Assembly (NCBI RefSeq): GCF_024623725.1
Contig: NZ_JANKHG010000014.1
Location: 202,242-266,241 of the forward strand
Direction of reading: 5' to 3'
Origin: Limnobacter parvus
Lineage (GTDB): Bacteria; Pseudomonadota; Gammaproteobacteria; Burkholderiales; Burkholderiaceae_B
DNA length: 64,000 nt
The notes under the pieces were generated by a model. The model did no database searches. It was given only the letters and a program-made list of their open reading frames with translations, and was not told the origin of the DNA. Both the position numbers and the translations under genes were made by a program. Shown here piece after piece: positions 1-8,304 of this stretch (positions within the stretch are counted from its first letter, which is position 1; each line of letters starts with the position of its first letter).

Positions 1-1
1 C

Positions 2-268
2 AGCGGCCCCGTGCTGGTTGACTATTGGGCCGAGTGGTGTGGTCCTTGCAAAATGATTGCACCGATTCTTGATGATTTGTCATCGGAATACAACGGCAAA
101 CTGCAGATCGCGAAAATGAACGTGGACGAGAACGCTGAAACGCCTGCCAAATATGGCATTCGCGGCATTCCTACCTTGATGTTGTTCAAAGACGGTGCAG
201 TAGTGGCCACGAAAGTGGGTGCCTTGTCGAAATCTCAGTTGGCTGCCTTTATTGATAGCCACCTGTAA
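2..268 (+). CDS. trxA: Thioredoxin (5'-truncated by the window edge)
   Basis: Thiol-disulfide oxidoreductase that reduces cytoplasmic protein disulfides and is itself recharged by thioredoxin reductase. The reading frame is open from base 2 and carries the active-site motif WCGPC near the start, followed by the conserved cis-proline segment [11 protein letters not shown] and a family-typical C-terminus. About 20 N-terminal residues are missing because the gene begins before the window. The GTG at base 11 lies inside the central beta strand and is not the true start. The gene sits directly upstream of rho, a common arrangement in proteobacteria. Identification is secure. Confidence 0.95.
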   Translation, partial: SGPVLVDYWAEWCGPCKMIAPILDDLSSEYNGKLQIAKMNVDENAETPAKYGIRGIPTLMLFKDGAVVATKVGALSKSQLAAFIDSHL

Positions 269-280
269 TACAATAAGAAT

Positions 281-307
281 GAAGTTGCCCGGCGTGTGCC
301 GGGCTTC
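281..307 (+). terminator. Hairpin downstream of trxA
   Basis: A GC-rich stem of seven pairs (GCCCGGC/GCCGGGC, 287-304, four-base loop) lies 19 bases after the trxA stop, with flanking GAAG/CTTC adding weaker pairing. No uridine tract follows, so it may be a weak terminator, an RNA-stabilising 3' end or part of the rho leader. Confidence 0.45.
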
Positions 308-388
308 AAAACTCCCCACGTAAAAAACTCCCAACCTTCGTTAACCTGTTTACCTCGCGGCATTCGCCACCTACACAAATAGCCAAAC

Positions 389-1645
389 ATGTATCTATCT
401 GAACTAAAAACGCAACACGTCTCTGCCCTGCTTGAAGTGGCTGGTGGCCTGGAAATTGAAAACGCCAACCGCATGCGCAAACAGGAATTGATGTTCGCAA
501 TCCTGAAAAAGCGCGCCAAAAATGGTGAACAGATTTTCGGTGACGGTGTGCTCGAAGTACTGCCCGATGGCTTTGGCTTCCTGCGCTCGCCTGAAACATC
601 GTACCTGGCCAGCCCAGACGACATTTACATATCTCCCAGCCAGATTCGCCGCTTCAACCTGCACACAGGTGACAGCATTGAAGGCGAGGTTCGCACCCCG
701 AAAGACGGCGAGCGTTATTTTGCATTGGTGAAAGTAGACAAGGTGAACGGCGAAGCGCCTGAAGCCAGTAAGCACAAAATTCTGTTTGAAAACCTGACAC
801 CGTTGCACCCCAACCAGCCCCTGAAGCTGGAACGCGACATGCGCGGCGAAGAAAACAACACCGGCCGTATCATCGACCTTGTGGCCCCAATTGGTAAAGG
901 CCAGCGTGGTTTGCTGGTGGCACCGCCAAAGTCAGGTAAAACCGTGATGCTGCAGCACATTGCGCATGCCATTACAGCCAACCACCCCGACATCACCTTG
1001 ATCGTATTGCTGATCGACGAACGCCCGGAAGAAGTAACCGAGATGATGCGTTCTGTGCGCGGCGAAGTAATTGCCTCCACATTCGATGAACCAGCAACCC
1101 GCCACGTGCAAGTTGCGGAAATGGTGATTGAAAAAGCCAAGCGCCTGGTTGAACACAAGCGAGACGTAGTCATTCTGCTCGACTCAATTACCCGCCTGGC
1201 CCGTGCGTACAACACCGTGGTGCCGTCTTCAGGCAAGGTGCTGACCGGTGGTGTGGATGCCAATGCCCTGCACCGCCCCAAGCGTTTCTTCGGTGCTGCC
1301 CGTAACATTGAAGAAGGTGGGTCGCTGACCATCATCGCAACTGCACTGGTTGACACCGGCAGCCGCATGGATGAAGTGATTTACGAAGAATTCAAGGGCA
1401 CCGGCAACATGGAAATCCACATGGAACGCCGCATGGCGGAAAAGCGTGTGTACCCTGCCATCAACATCAACCGTTCATCGACACGCCGCGAGGAATTGCT
1501 GATCAAGCCCGATTTGCTCCAGAAAATCTGGCTGCTGCGTCGCCTGTTACACGACATGGACGAAATTGCTGCGATGGAATTCCTGATGGACAAGATTCGC
1601 CAAACGAAGAACAACAACGAATTCTTCGAAATGATGAAGAAGTAA
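389..1645 (+). CDS. rho: Transcription termination factor Rho
   Basis: Hexameric RNA-dependent ATPase that unwinds nascent RNA and ends transcription. The protein has 418 residues, against 419 in E. coli. An N-terminal Rho-N helical domain (about 1-45) and a cold-shock-like RNA-binding domain (about 50-120, GFGFLRS motif) precede the RecA-type motor. The motor carries Walker A APPKSGKT (178-185), Walker B VVILLD (about 260-265) and the secondary RNA-binding Q-loop [14 protein letters not shown] (281-294). The ATG at 389 gives the family-typical start MYLSELK. The leader after trxA is 120 bases. A strong terminator follows the stop codon. Confidence 0.98.
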   Translation: MYLSELKTQHVSALLEVAGGLEIENANRMRKQELMFAILKKRAKNGEQIFGDGVLEVLPDGFGFLRSPETSYLASPDDIYISPSQIRRFNLHTGDSIEGEVRTPKDGERYFALVKVDKVNGEAPEASKHKILFENLTPLHPNQPLKLERDMRGEENNTGRIIDLVAPIGKGQRGLLVAPPKSGKTVMLQHIAHAITANHPDITLIVLLIDERPEEVTEMMRSVRGEVIASTFDEPATRHVQVAEMVIEKAKRLVEHKRDVVILLDSITRLARAYNTVVPSSGKVLTGGVDANALHRPKRFFGAARNIEEGGSLTIIATALVDTGSRMDEVIYEEFKGTGNMEIHMERRMAEKRVYPAININRSSTRREELLIKPDLLQKIWLLRRLLHDMDEIAAMEFLMDKIRQTKNNNEFFEMMKK

Positions 1646-1667
1646 GGCGAGAGTATCTTTTATGTCC

Positions 1668-1702
1668 AAAGCCCATGCTGCAGTTGCACCATGGGCTTTT
1701 TT
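1668..1702 (+). terminator. Rho-independent terminator after rho
   Basis: A ten-pair stem AAAGCCCATG/CATGGGCTTT with a 12-base loop is followed by a run of T, 22 bases after the rho stop. It separates rho from the LemA operon. Confidence 0.85.
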
Positions 1703-1743
1703 AATTGCACAATCAAAGCAAGCAACCCCAAAGGAGTGTCTGA

Positions 1744-2349
1744 ATGAACCGTGTACTTTCCCGTGCAATGCCTGTATTTGCCCTGCTGTTTGCCCTCTCG
1801 CTCAGCGGCTGCGGCTACAACACCATTCAAACCACCGATGAACAAATAGCAGCCGCCTGGTCCGAAGTGTTGAACCAGTACCAGCGCCGTGCAGACCTGG
1901 TGCCCAACTTGGTGAATGTGGTAAAAGCAGAGGCCAATTTTGAGCAGGAAACCCTGACTCAGGTGGTCGAGGCGCGTTCCAAGGCCACGTCCATTCAAGC
2001 CACGCCAGAATTGATCAACGACCCAGAGGCATTCAACAAGTTTCAGCAAGCACAAGGCGAACTGAGCGGTGCCTTGTCACGCTTGCTGTTGATCACGGAA
2101 AACTATCCAAACTTGAAAGCCAACCAGGGTTTTCGGGATTTGCAGGCCCAGCTGGAAGGCACAGAAAATCGAATCGCAGTGGCCCGCAACCGTTACATCA
2201 AATCGGTGCAGGACTACAACGTAACCGTGCGTTCTTTTCCGAATAACCTGACCGCCATGGTGATGGGTTACGACACCAAAGCCAATTTCACTGTTGAAAA
2301 CGAGGCGGAAATTTCCAAACCGCCCACAGTCGACTTTGGCACGAAATAA
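1744..2349 (+). CDS. LemA family lipoprotein
   Basis: LemA-family protein of 201 residues, mostly alpha-helical. The N-terminus is a lipoprotein signal with lipobox LSGC (Cys23), so it is probably anchored in the inner or outer membrane facing the periplasm. Family-typical segments include YQRRADLVPNLVNVVKA and the closing VDFGTK. The start is supported by the Shine-Dalgarno sequence AAAGGAG eight to nine bases upstream. The stop overlaps the ATG of the next gene by one base (TAATG), and two TPM-domain genes follow. This LemA-TPM pairing is widespread, but its biochemical function is unknown. Confidence 0.9.
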   Translation: MNRVLSRAMPVFALLFALSLSGCGYNTIQTTDEQIAAAWSEVLNQYQRRADLVPNLVNVVKAEANFEQETLTQVVEARSKATSIQATPELINDPEAFNKFQQAQGELSGALSRLLLITENYPNLKANQGFRDLQAQLEGTENRIAVARNRYIKSVQDYNVTVRSFPNNLTAMVMGYDTKANFTVENEAEISKPPTVDFGTK

Positions 2350-3215
2350 TGCAAAACCTGAACATGGCCATTGCGCGCTTTTGCCTGTGCGCACTCGTGG
2401 TGTTGGCCCCTTCGCTATTAAAAGCGGAAGTACCTGTTCCTGAGTTGACCGCGCAAGTGGTCGACACAACAGGCACTTTAAGTGCCCCACAACAAGCGGA
2501 GCTGATTCAGAAGCTGCAAACTTTTGAAGCCGGCAAAGGCAGCCAGATTGCGGTTTTGCTGGTGCAAACCACCCAACCGGAAACCATTGAGCAATATGCC
2601 CTGCGCGTGGCAGAAAGCTGGAAAATTGGCAGAAAAAGTATCGACGATGGTGCAATTTTGGTGGTGGCGCTTGAAGACCGTGCACTGCGCATTGAGGTGG
2701 GCTACGGCCTTGAAGGCGCGTTAACCGACATCACCGCAAATCGCATTATCGAAGAAATTATTGTTCCGCAATTTCGCCAAGGCGATTTTGCAGGCGGCGT
2801 GGTAGCTGGCGTGGACCAAATGATCAAGGTGATTGAAGGCGAACCACTGCCTGCACCAACACCTGCCAAGGCGGGTGGCAATTCCAACCCGATTGAAGAA
2901 ATGGCACCCCTGTTGTTCATGCTGGCACTTTTCCTGGGTGGCGGCTTGCGCAAGGCGATTGGCAAACTGCCGGCGGCACTGGCCACGGGTGGCGTGGTGT
3001 TTGCGGTGGCGTGGTTTTTCGCAGGCACGGTGATTATTGCTATTCTGGCTGCGGTTGTTGCGGCATTCCTGACCCTGTTCGGCAATGCCGGTGGAATGGG
3101 TAGGCGTGGCGGGCTGGGTGGCGGCTTTGGTCGAGGTGGCGGCTTCGGTGGGGGCGGTGGCTTCGGTGGCGGGGGCGGCGGCTTTGGTGGCGGTGGCGCC
3201 TCAGGAAGATGGTGA
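2349..3215 (+). CDS. TPM domain protein (YgcG family) with glycine-rich tail
   Basis: Secreted or membrane-anchored protein of 288 residues. A signal peptide (about 1-26, ending near LKAE) precedes a TPM/YgcG domain (about 30-170) with typical segments VDTTGTLS, RVAESWKIG and YGLEGALTD. One or two hydrophobic segments follow (about 180-240), then a glycine-rich C-terminal tail of about 40 residues with FGGGG repeats. Some TPM proteins have phosphatase-like or photosystem-repair roles; the function here is unknown. It is translationally coupled to lemA through TAATG and is followed ten bases later by a second TPM gene. Confidence 0.88.
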   Translation: MQNLNMAIARFCLCALVVLAPSLLKAEVPVPELTAQVVDTTGTLSAPQQAELIQKLQTFEAGKGSQIAVLLVQTTQPETIEQYALRVAESWKIGRKSIDDGAILVVALEDRALRIEVGYGLEGALTDITANRIIEEIIVPQFRQGDFAGGVVAGVDQMIKVIEGEPLPAPTPAKAGGNSNPIEEMAPLLFMLALFLGGGLRKAIGKLPAALATGGVVFAVAWFFAGTVIIAILAAVVAAFLTLFGNAGGMGRRGGLGGGFGRGGGFGGGGGFGGGGGGFGGGGASGRW

Positions 3216-3225
3216 GGAGCAGGAC

Positions 3226-3726
3226 ATGAACATGAAACGAATCTGGAACCACCTAACCACGACTGAACGACATGTGCGCAAAATTTTCACGCCCACGCGC
3301 CTTGAGCACATTGCGCACACCATCAAAGCCAGTGAAACCCAACACTCGGGTGAAATACGCTTCGCTGTGGAAAGCTCGCTCGAGCTTCAACCATTGCTGC
3401 AAAACCTCAGCCCGAGGCAACGCGCCGTCGAGGTGTTCAGTGACCTGCATGTGTGGGACACCGAACTGAACAACGGTGTGTTGATATATGTATTGCTGGC
3501 CGACCATGCCATTGAAATTGTGGCCGACCGCGGCATTCACGCGAAGGTGGGCACTACCTACTGGGAAGATTTGTGCAAGGCCATTCAAGCGTCCTTTGCC
3601 CAAGGGCACTTTGAGGAAGGTGCAATGAACTGTATTTCGGCGGTCAGCGACAAGCTGATTGAACACTTTCCGCACGACGGGGGTGGCAAGAACGAACTTC
3701 CCGACACCCCAGTACTTGTCGGATAA
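3226..3726 (+). CDS. Second TPM domain protein, no signal peptide
   Basis: Protein of 166 residues, a TPM-domain relative lacking signal peptide and glycine tail. The recognisable core includes ETQHSGEIRFAVES, a VFSDLHVWDTELNNGVLIYV segment and a central ADRGIHAKVG. The start at 3226 is chosen because the Shine-Dalgarno GAGGAG sits six bases upstream; the same frame is open back to 3085, but that stretch reads through the glycine-rich repeats of the previous gene. It completes the three-gene LemA-TPM-TPM operon. Its stop lies two bases from the stop of the convergent DUF6091 gene, with no space for a classical terminator. Confidence 0.85.
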   Translation: MNMKRIWNHLTTTERHVRKIFTPTRLEHIAHTIKASETQHSGEIRFAVESSLELQPLLQNLSPRQRAVEVFSDLHVWDTELNNGVLIYVLLADHAIEIVADRGIHAKVGTTYWEDLCKAIQASFAQGHFEEGAMNCISAVSDKLIEHFPHDGGGKNELPDTPVLVG

Positions 3727-3728
3727 AT

Positions 3729-4802
3729 TTACATTGGCTGAATCGGGCAGCTGTTGGCCACTTTGTAGCCTTCTGGCAAACTGCACTCGGATGCAGCGCC
3801 GTTCACTGAGCAACGCACCTTTTTCAGCAAGCGCAGCGCACAGCCATTGTAAACGCCGTCGTTGCTTAGGCTGATTCGTGCCTCACGCATCATGGTGGTG
3901 TATTCCACTTTGTCTGCATCGCTCATTTTCATCCAGGCTTTGTCGGGAATCTGGCGGTCAATTTTCTTGACAGCCTCGAGTGCCTTGGGCATTTCCTGTG
4001 CAACATAGGCGCGCAACTTCTGACCTGAACCCGGTTGGAATTTTGATTTCCGTAAAATAATTTGGTAGGTCACCATGGCCACTGGCAACTGAATAATGCC
4101 GCCTTTTTTGCCAATGCCTTTGTAAAGCTCAAGCGGCGAATAGGCAATCGAAGGGGCCACAATAATATCGACCGCGCCGTTGTTGAACATAGAACCGTAA
4201 TTCGACACATCGGCGGCAATCGGCTGTGCACCCACCTGCTCAATCAACTTACGCTGCGATTCATCATGTGAAAGCGCGGCCACGCGCTTGCCGGCTGCCT
4301 TGGCCAGTGAATTGATTTCACGATCGCGTACAAACACATACGCAGTGCCAAAAGGCAACACACCGCCCACTTCGAAATCGCTTTGCTGCATCACGGACTG
4401 TAACTGAGGGCTACCCATTGATTTCAACGCCAACAAAACTGCGTCATAGTTGGGCAAGCCGCCTACAGCGTCCAGGCTGCCTGTGAAGCTGTTGTACTTG
4501 CGGGTTCTAATACCCGTGGCCACCAAACCATCACAGGCACCTATTTCGAAATCCTTGGCTGCAACCGACTCATTGGTGTACACCACAGGCCTGAAACCAT
4601 AACCATTCTTTCGACCTTCCAGGGCGTATTCTTGTGCAAGGTTGTAGATAGGGCCTTTTGCGCCCAACAAATCAAACACGCAAATATTGGGTTCCTGGCC
4701 GCTTACAGTTTGCGCCTGTGTGGGCGATAAAATCCCCAACGCCAAAAATGTTGCACCGAAGATTGCGGCAACACTGGCCTTATTTTTCAAAATTGAATTC
4801 AT
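3729..4802 (-). CDS. DUF6091-type putative periplasmic solute-binding protein
   Basis: Exported protein of 357 residues with a cleavable signal peptide (about 1-30, cleaved near SPTQA/Q). Its fold appears related to periplasmic substrate-binding proteins, and I assign it to the DUF6091 'putative solute-binding protein' group from remembered family features. Examples are the NICVFDLLGAKGPIYNLA start, an acidic GACDGLVATG segment, and paired cysteines near the C-terminus (CALRLLKK, VRCSV, ECSLPEG) likely to form disulfides. No transporter membrane subunit is adjacent. The start overlaps the stop of the SRPBCC gene by four bases (ATGA), so the two are co-transcribed. The ligand is unknown. Confidence 0.7.
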   Translation of the reverse strand: MNSILKNKASVAAIFGATFLALGILSPTQAQTVSGQEPNICVFDLLGAKGPIYNLAQEYALEGRKNGYGFRPVVYTNESVAAKDFEIGACDGLVATGIRTRKYNSFTGSLDAVGGLPNYDAVLLALKSMGSPQLQSVMQQSDFEVGGVLPFGTAYVFVRDREINSLAKAAGKRVAALSHDESQRKLIEQVGAQPIAADVSNYGSMFNNGAVDIIVAPSIAYSPLELYKGIGKKGGIIQLPVAMVTYQIILRKSKFQPGSGQKLRAYVAQEMPKALEAVKKIDRQIPDKAWMKMSDADKVEYTTMMREARISLSNDGVYNGCALRLLKKVRCSVNGAASECSLPEGYKVANSCPIQPM

Positions 4803-5302
4803 GACTTTTTTCCTGTTTGCATAGCGCGCAGGGTAATGATCTGGGTCAGGTTCACCAAGGTTTTGGTCATCATTCTGTGCCAGATCAAATCCACCACCAG
4901 CGCTTTAAATACGATTCGCTTGGGCGTGTGGCCCAAGCCGGTTTTTAAATAAAACAGATAACGCCAGGTCACTAGGGTGCCGTCGCCATCCTTCTCAAAT
5001 TCAAACGAACCTTTGGCATGGTCAAGCCAATTCAACAAAGGCTGGCTAAAACCGGTTCCCTTGTAAACAAACTGCCTGTTGGGGACAAAAGCCAAAACTT
5101 CTTCATCAATAATTGCGCCACCCTTGAACGTGATTCGCTGTATATCGCCCACTTCATTGAACGATTTGCCCTGAATCATTTCTATGTTTGTGATGGGTGC
5201 GATTACTGCATCGCTGTGAATGTATTCATTCGCCTTCAAGCGGGTGTACAGGGCAAAACAATCAGCCAAGCGCACAGGTATGCGGCATGAATGCTGGATC
5301 AT
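4799..5302 (-). CDS. SRPBCC (START/polyketide cyclase-like) family protein
   Basis: Protein of 167 residues resembling the SRPBCC helix-grip fold that binds hydrophobic ligands. Features include an early RLADCFALYTRL helix, a central SFNEVGDIQRITFKGG strand pair, LLNWLDHAKGSFEFE, and a long C-terminal helix closing the cavity. The start at 5302 (MIQHSCRIPV) is preferred over more upstream in-frame ATGs because those would overlap the divergent DUF1232 gene. It is the first gene of a two-gene operon with the downstream solute-binding protein (four-base overlap). A lipid or hydrophobic ligand is plausible but not shown. Confidence 0.65.
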   Translation of the reverse strand: MIQHSCRIPVRLADCFALYTRLKANEYIHSDAVIAPITNIEMIQGKSFNEVGDIQRITFKGGAIIDEEVLAFVPNRQFVYKGTGFSQPLLNWLDHAKGSFEFEKDGDGTLVTWRYLFYLKTGLGHTPKRIVFKALVVDLIWHRMMTKTLVNLTQIITLRAMQTGKKS

Positions 5303-5353
5303 CAAAGGTGCTTGGTTCACAATAGGGCCTCTTTTGCTTGCTGGGTATTGCAC

Positions 5354-5824
5354 ATGTTTACTCGTTTTTTTCCGATTCTGACCAAACTCAAAGCACTTAA
5401 AACCCATGGCCGCATGCTCTGGCATGCGTTTCGCCATGCCGACACGCCCAAATGGATCAAGGGGTTCATGCTGGCTGTGGTGCTTTACCTGTTCAGCCCG
5501 ATCGACCTGATCCCCGACTTTCTGGTGCTGTTTGGCATCACCGATGACTTGGTGGTCATTTCAGCTGCAATGTGGTTTTTAGGCAAAGTGGTACCAGACA
5601 AGGTCAAAAACAGCCTGCCCATGGACGACGCTGAAACCACAAAACCTGCAACGTCTGCAAAACATGCCGAAACACAAGTTAAATCCGTTAAACCTGCTGG
5701 CCCCGTAAAAACAAGCCCGCTCAAGCCTTTTGGCCTGGTACTGCTGGTAGGTTTGTTGATCGCCGCATTGGCCAGCCACCCTTGGGTACAGGCCCAATTT
5801 TCCAGCATTGGAGCATTTTTTTAA
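5354..5824 (+). CDS. YkvA/DUF1232 family membrane protein
   Basis: Protein of 156 residues. The DUF1232 core is clear: a hydrophobic segment LAVVLYLFSPIDLIPDFL (about 36-53), then GITDDLVVISAAMWFL, as in YkvA-type proteins. A lysine- and threonine-rich linker and one more hydrophobic stretch (about 130-146) follow. The start at 5354 (MFTRFFPIL) is preferred to 5291 because it leaves a 51-base divergent promoter space with the SRPBCC gene. The role of the family is unknown; it is probably an inner-membrane protein. Confidence 0.78.
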   Translation: MFTRFFPILTKLKALKTHGRMLWHAFRHADTPKWIKGFMLAVVLYLFSPIDLIPDFLVLFGITDDLVVISAAMWFLGKVVPDKVKNSLPMDDAETTKPATSAKHAETQVKSVKPAGPVKTSPLKPFGLVLLVGLLIAALASHPWVQAQFSSIGAFF

Positions 5825-5856
5825 GTGTGGTAGTAAAAGGTTTACTCTAGAAAACA

Positions 5857-5886
5857 AAAAGCCCGGTGATTTCTCACCGGGCTTTT
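5857..5886. terminator. Bidirectional terminator
   Basis: A perfect 13-base inverted repeat (AAAAGCCCGGTGA/TCACCGGGCTTTT, loop TTTC) lies between the convergent DUF1232 gene and the symporter gene. T-rich arms on both strands let it serve both directions. Confidence 0.9.
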
Positions 5887-5941
5887 AAACTTCCTGCGCC
5901 CTGCCTTTCAGTGAAGGCAGTGGTTATTGTTAATTAGTCAA

Positions 5942-7744
5942 TCAGTGACCGGTCGCCATGCCCGAACCACGTGGGGTACGAACATTTTCAACCAAGTGCT
6001 GAATATGCTCTGGAGGTGGTGCCGTAACCTTGCTCACCAAGTAGGCGATGGCAAAGTTACAGATCGCGCCCACGGTACCGAAGGCTTCAGGCGTGATGCC
6101 GAAGAAACCGTTGGTGCCACCCACAAGTTCAACATACTCAGTGCCCTTGATGAACAAGATGCCTTTGTGTGCAAACACGTAAAACAGCGTTACGACCAAA
6201 CCAGTCAACATACCCACGATGGCGCCTGTGGAGTTCATGGTCTTGGAGAAAATACCCATCATGATCACTGGGAACAATGATGATGCTGCAATACCGAAGG
6301 CCAAGGCCACAGTACCGGCCGCGAAGCCTGGCGGGTTCAAGCCCAAATAACCGGCCAGAACAATCGCGCCAGCCATGGAAATCTTGCCGGCCAGTAATTC
6401 GTTCTTTTCAGAAATATTGGGGTTAAATACACCCTTGATCAAGTCGTGTGACACCGCAGACGAAATCGCCAGCAACAAACCCGCCGCAGTCGACAGCGCA
6501 GCAGCCAAGCCACCCGCAGCCACCAAGGCAATTACCCAGTTGGGCAACAACGCAATTTCAGGGTTGGCCAGCACCATAATGTCGGCGTTCACTGTCATCT
6601 CGCTGCCTTTCCAGCCAGCGGCTTCAGCCTTGGCCAGGAATGCCTCGTCTTTGGACTTGTCGTTGTAATACTGAATGCGACCGTCGCCGTTCTTGTCTTC
6701 AAAAGTCAGCAAGCCCGTGGTTTCCCAACGACCCATCCAAGCTGGTTTCTGTTCGTTTGGAAGTTGCGCTTCAGGTGCAAACAAATCACCACCGGTGACC
6801 ACGTTGGTGTTCACTGTGGCGTGCAGGTTGTAACGGGCCATTGCGCCAACAGCAGGTGCTGTGGTGTACAGAATCGCAATAAACACCAATGCCCAACCGG
6901 CTGACGAACGCGCGTCTTTCACAGTAGGCACTGTGAAGAAGCGGATGATCACGTGGGGCAGACCCGCTGTACCAATCATCAAACTGATGGTGTAGAAGAA
7001 AGTGTTCAGATAGCTACCCGCCGGTGTGGTGGTGTAAGTGCTGAAACCTAGATCTGTCACCACTTTGTCCAAGGTGGCCAGCATGGGTTGGCCATTGGCC
7101 AGCATGTCGGAACCCAGACCCAATTGCGGCAGAGGGTTGCCTGTCAGGTTCAAGGAAATAAAGATTGCGGGGATGGTGTAAGCGAAAATCAGCACAACAT
7201 ACTGTGCAATTTGCGTGTAAGTAATGCCCTTCATGCCACCGAATACAGCGTACATGAACACAATACCCATGCCGACATAAATACCCACTTCAGCAGACAC
7301 ACCCAGGAATCGGGAGAATGCCACACCCACGCCTGTCATCTGGCCGATTACATAGGTAATGGAAGCGACCAACAAACAGATCACAGCGACTGTACGTGCT
7401 GTGTTGGAGTAGTAACGATCACCAATGAATTGGGGTACCGTGAACTTGCCGAACTTGCGCAGGTAAGGTGCCAGCAACATCGCCAACAACACATAACCGC
7501 CTGTCCAGCCCATCAGGAATACGGAACCGCCGTAACCCATGTTGGCAATCAAACCCGCCATGGAAATGAATGAAGCGGCAGACATCCAGTCAGCCGCAGT
7601 CGCCATGCCGTTGGCCACCGGGTGAACACCACCGCCAGCCACATAAAATTCACCCGTGCTGCCAGCACGGGCCCAGAACGCGATACCGAGGTACAGCGCA
7701 AAACTCAAACCCACGATAACGTAGGTGATTGTTTGCAAATCCAT
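5942..7744 (-). CDS. Sodium:solute symporter large subunit (ActP-like, VC_2705 type)
   Basis: Inner-membrane cation/organic solute symporter of 600 residues with about 13 predicted membrane helices; it probably imports a short-chain carboxylate such as acetate using sodium. Family motifs include GEFYVAGGGVHPVANG, ATAADWMSAASF and KFTVPQFIGDRYY. A hydrophilic extracytoplasmic insertion (about 330-390) distinguishes it from E. coli ActP and contains an EF-hand-like loop DKNGDGRI starting at D350. The start has an AAGGAG Shine-Dalgarno eight to nine bases upstream. It lies 12 bases after the small DUF4212 subunit gene. The substrate is inferred only from family. Confidence 0.88.
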   Translation of the reverse strand: MDLQTITYVIVGLSFALYLGIAFWARAGSTGEFYVAGGGVHPVANGMATAADWMSAASFISMAGLIANMGYGGSVFLMGWTGGYVLLAMLLAPYLRKFGKFTVPQFIGDRYYSNTARTVAVICLLVASITYVIGQMTGVGVAFSRFLGVSAEVGIYVGMGIVFMYAVFGGMKGITYTQIAQYVVLIFAYTIPAIFISLNLTGNPLPQLGLGSDMLANGQPMLATLDKVVTDLGFSTYTTTPAGSYLNTFFYTISLMIGTAGLPHVIIRFFTVPTVKDARSSAGWALVFIAILYTTAPAVGAMARYNLHATVNTNVVTGGDLFAPEAQLPNEQKPAWMGRWETTGLLTFEDKNGDGRIQYYNDKSKDEAFLAKAEAAGWKGSEMTVNADIMVLANPEIALLPNWVIALVAAGGLAAALSTAAGLLLAISSAVSHDLIKGVFNPNISEKNELLAGKISMAGAIVLAGYLGLNPPGFAAGTVALAFGIAASSLFPVIMMGIFSKTMNSTGAIVGMLTGLVVTLFYVFAHKGILFIKGTEYVELVGGTNGFFGITPEAFGTVGAICNFAIAYLVSKVTAPPPEHIQHLVENVRTPRGSGMATGH

Positions 7745-7756
7745 TTAATGGTCTCC

Positions 7757-8017
7757 TTACTGTTCGTCGACGTCGTGTTCGCGATCAATCTCGCCCATTT
7801 TCTTTGCGTAATAGAAAATGAGAACAATGAAAGCGTAAATAGAACCTTGTTGGGCAAACCAAAAGCCCAGTGGATAACCACCGACGCTGAATTGATTGAG
7901 TTGCTCAACAAACAGAATGCCAGCGCCGTAAGACACCAAAAACCACACGATCATGATCTTGGTCAACAGGCCGATCGTCGCTTTCCAGTAGGCATCACCG
8001 CCCTTTGGGTTGCTCAT
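7757..8017 (-). CDS. DUF4212 small subunit of sodium:solute symporter
   Basis: Membrane protein of 86 residues with two hydrophobic helices (about 17-37 and 50-70) and the conserved segment GYPLGFWFAQQGSIYAFI. DUF4212 proteins occur as the small partner of VC_2705-type symporters and precede them in an operon, exactly as here. The start has a well-placed AAGGAG motif nine bases upstream. Its exact contribution to transport is not known. Confidence 0.9.
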   Translation of the reverse strand: MSNPKGGDAYWKATIGLLTKIMIVWFLVSYGAGILFVEQLNQFSVGGYPLGFWFAQQGSIYAFIVLIFYYAKKMGEIDREHDVDEQ

Positions 8018-8304
8018 CGCTTGTCTCCTTTTTTAAGGTTGTTGTTACCCCAATTCCCGGAATACAGGGTCACATCCCTCCGGGCTTAGGCTTGCGAACG
8101 AGTATCAAAGCGAAAACTTACGCCAAACTGAAAGACAAGCAGATACATTCCCCACCCCTCCCCCCTAAAAAGGGATTCCCAAAACGTCCAATTGCTACAA
8201 TTGCCCAGCTTTTCCCCCCTTAATTGGGTGATCGTAGTTTTTGATCAAAGACAAAATAAAAGTCATATAGAGAGTGCCAACCCTTATCCAATTGAAGGCA
8301 AGCC
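8018..8304. other. Divergent intergenic region between symporter and chemoreceptor operons
   Basis: 287 bases carrying the promoters of both divergent operons. It contains a C-rich stretch around 8150-8180 with a short inverted partner (CCCCTAAAAAGGG), and two CAATTG hexamers nine bases apart near 8190. I cannot assign convincing -35/-10 pairs, and no small gene was found. Confidence 0.5.

Noticed and set aside
3110..3212. GGC/GGT-rich tract as a DNA satellite or regulatory repeat
   Set aside because: It encodes the glycine-rich tail expected for YgcG/TPM family proteins in the correct frame.
3085..3225. Upstream in-frame extension of the second TPM gene
   Set aside because: It reads the glycine-rich repeats of the first TPM gene in another frame. 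A good Shine-Dalgarno and natural start are present at 3226.
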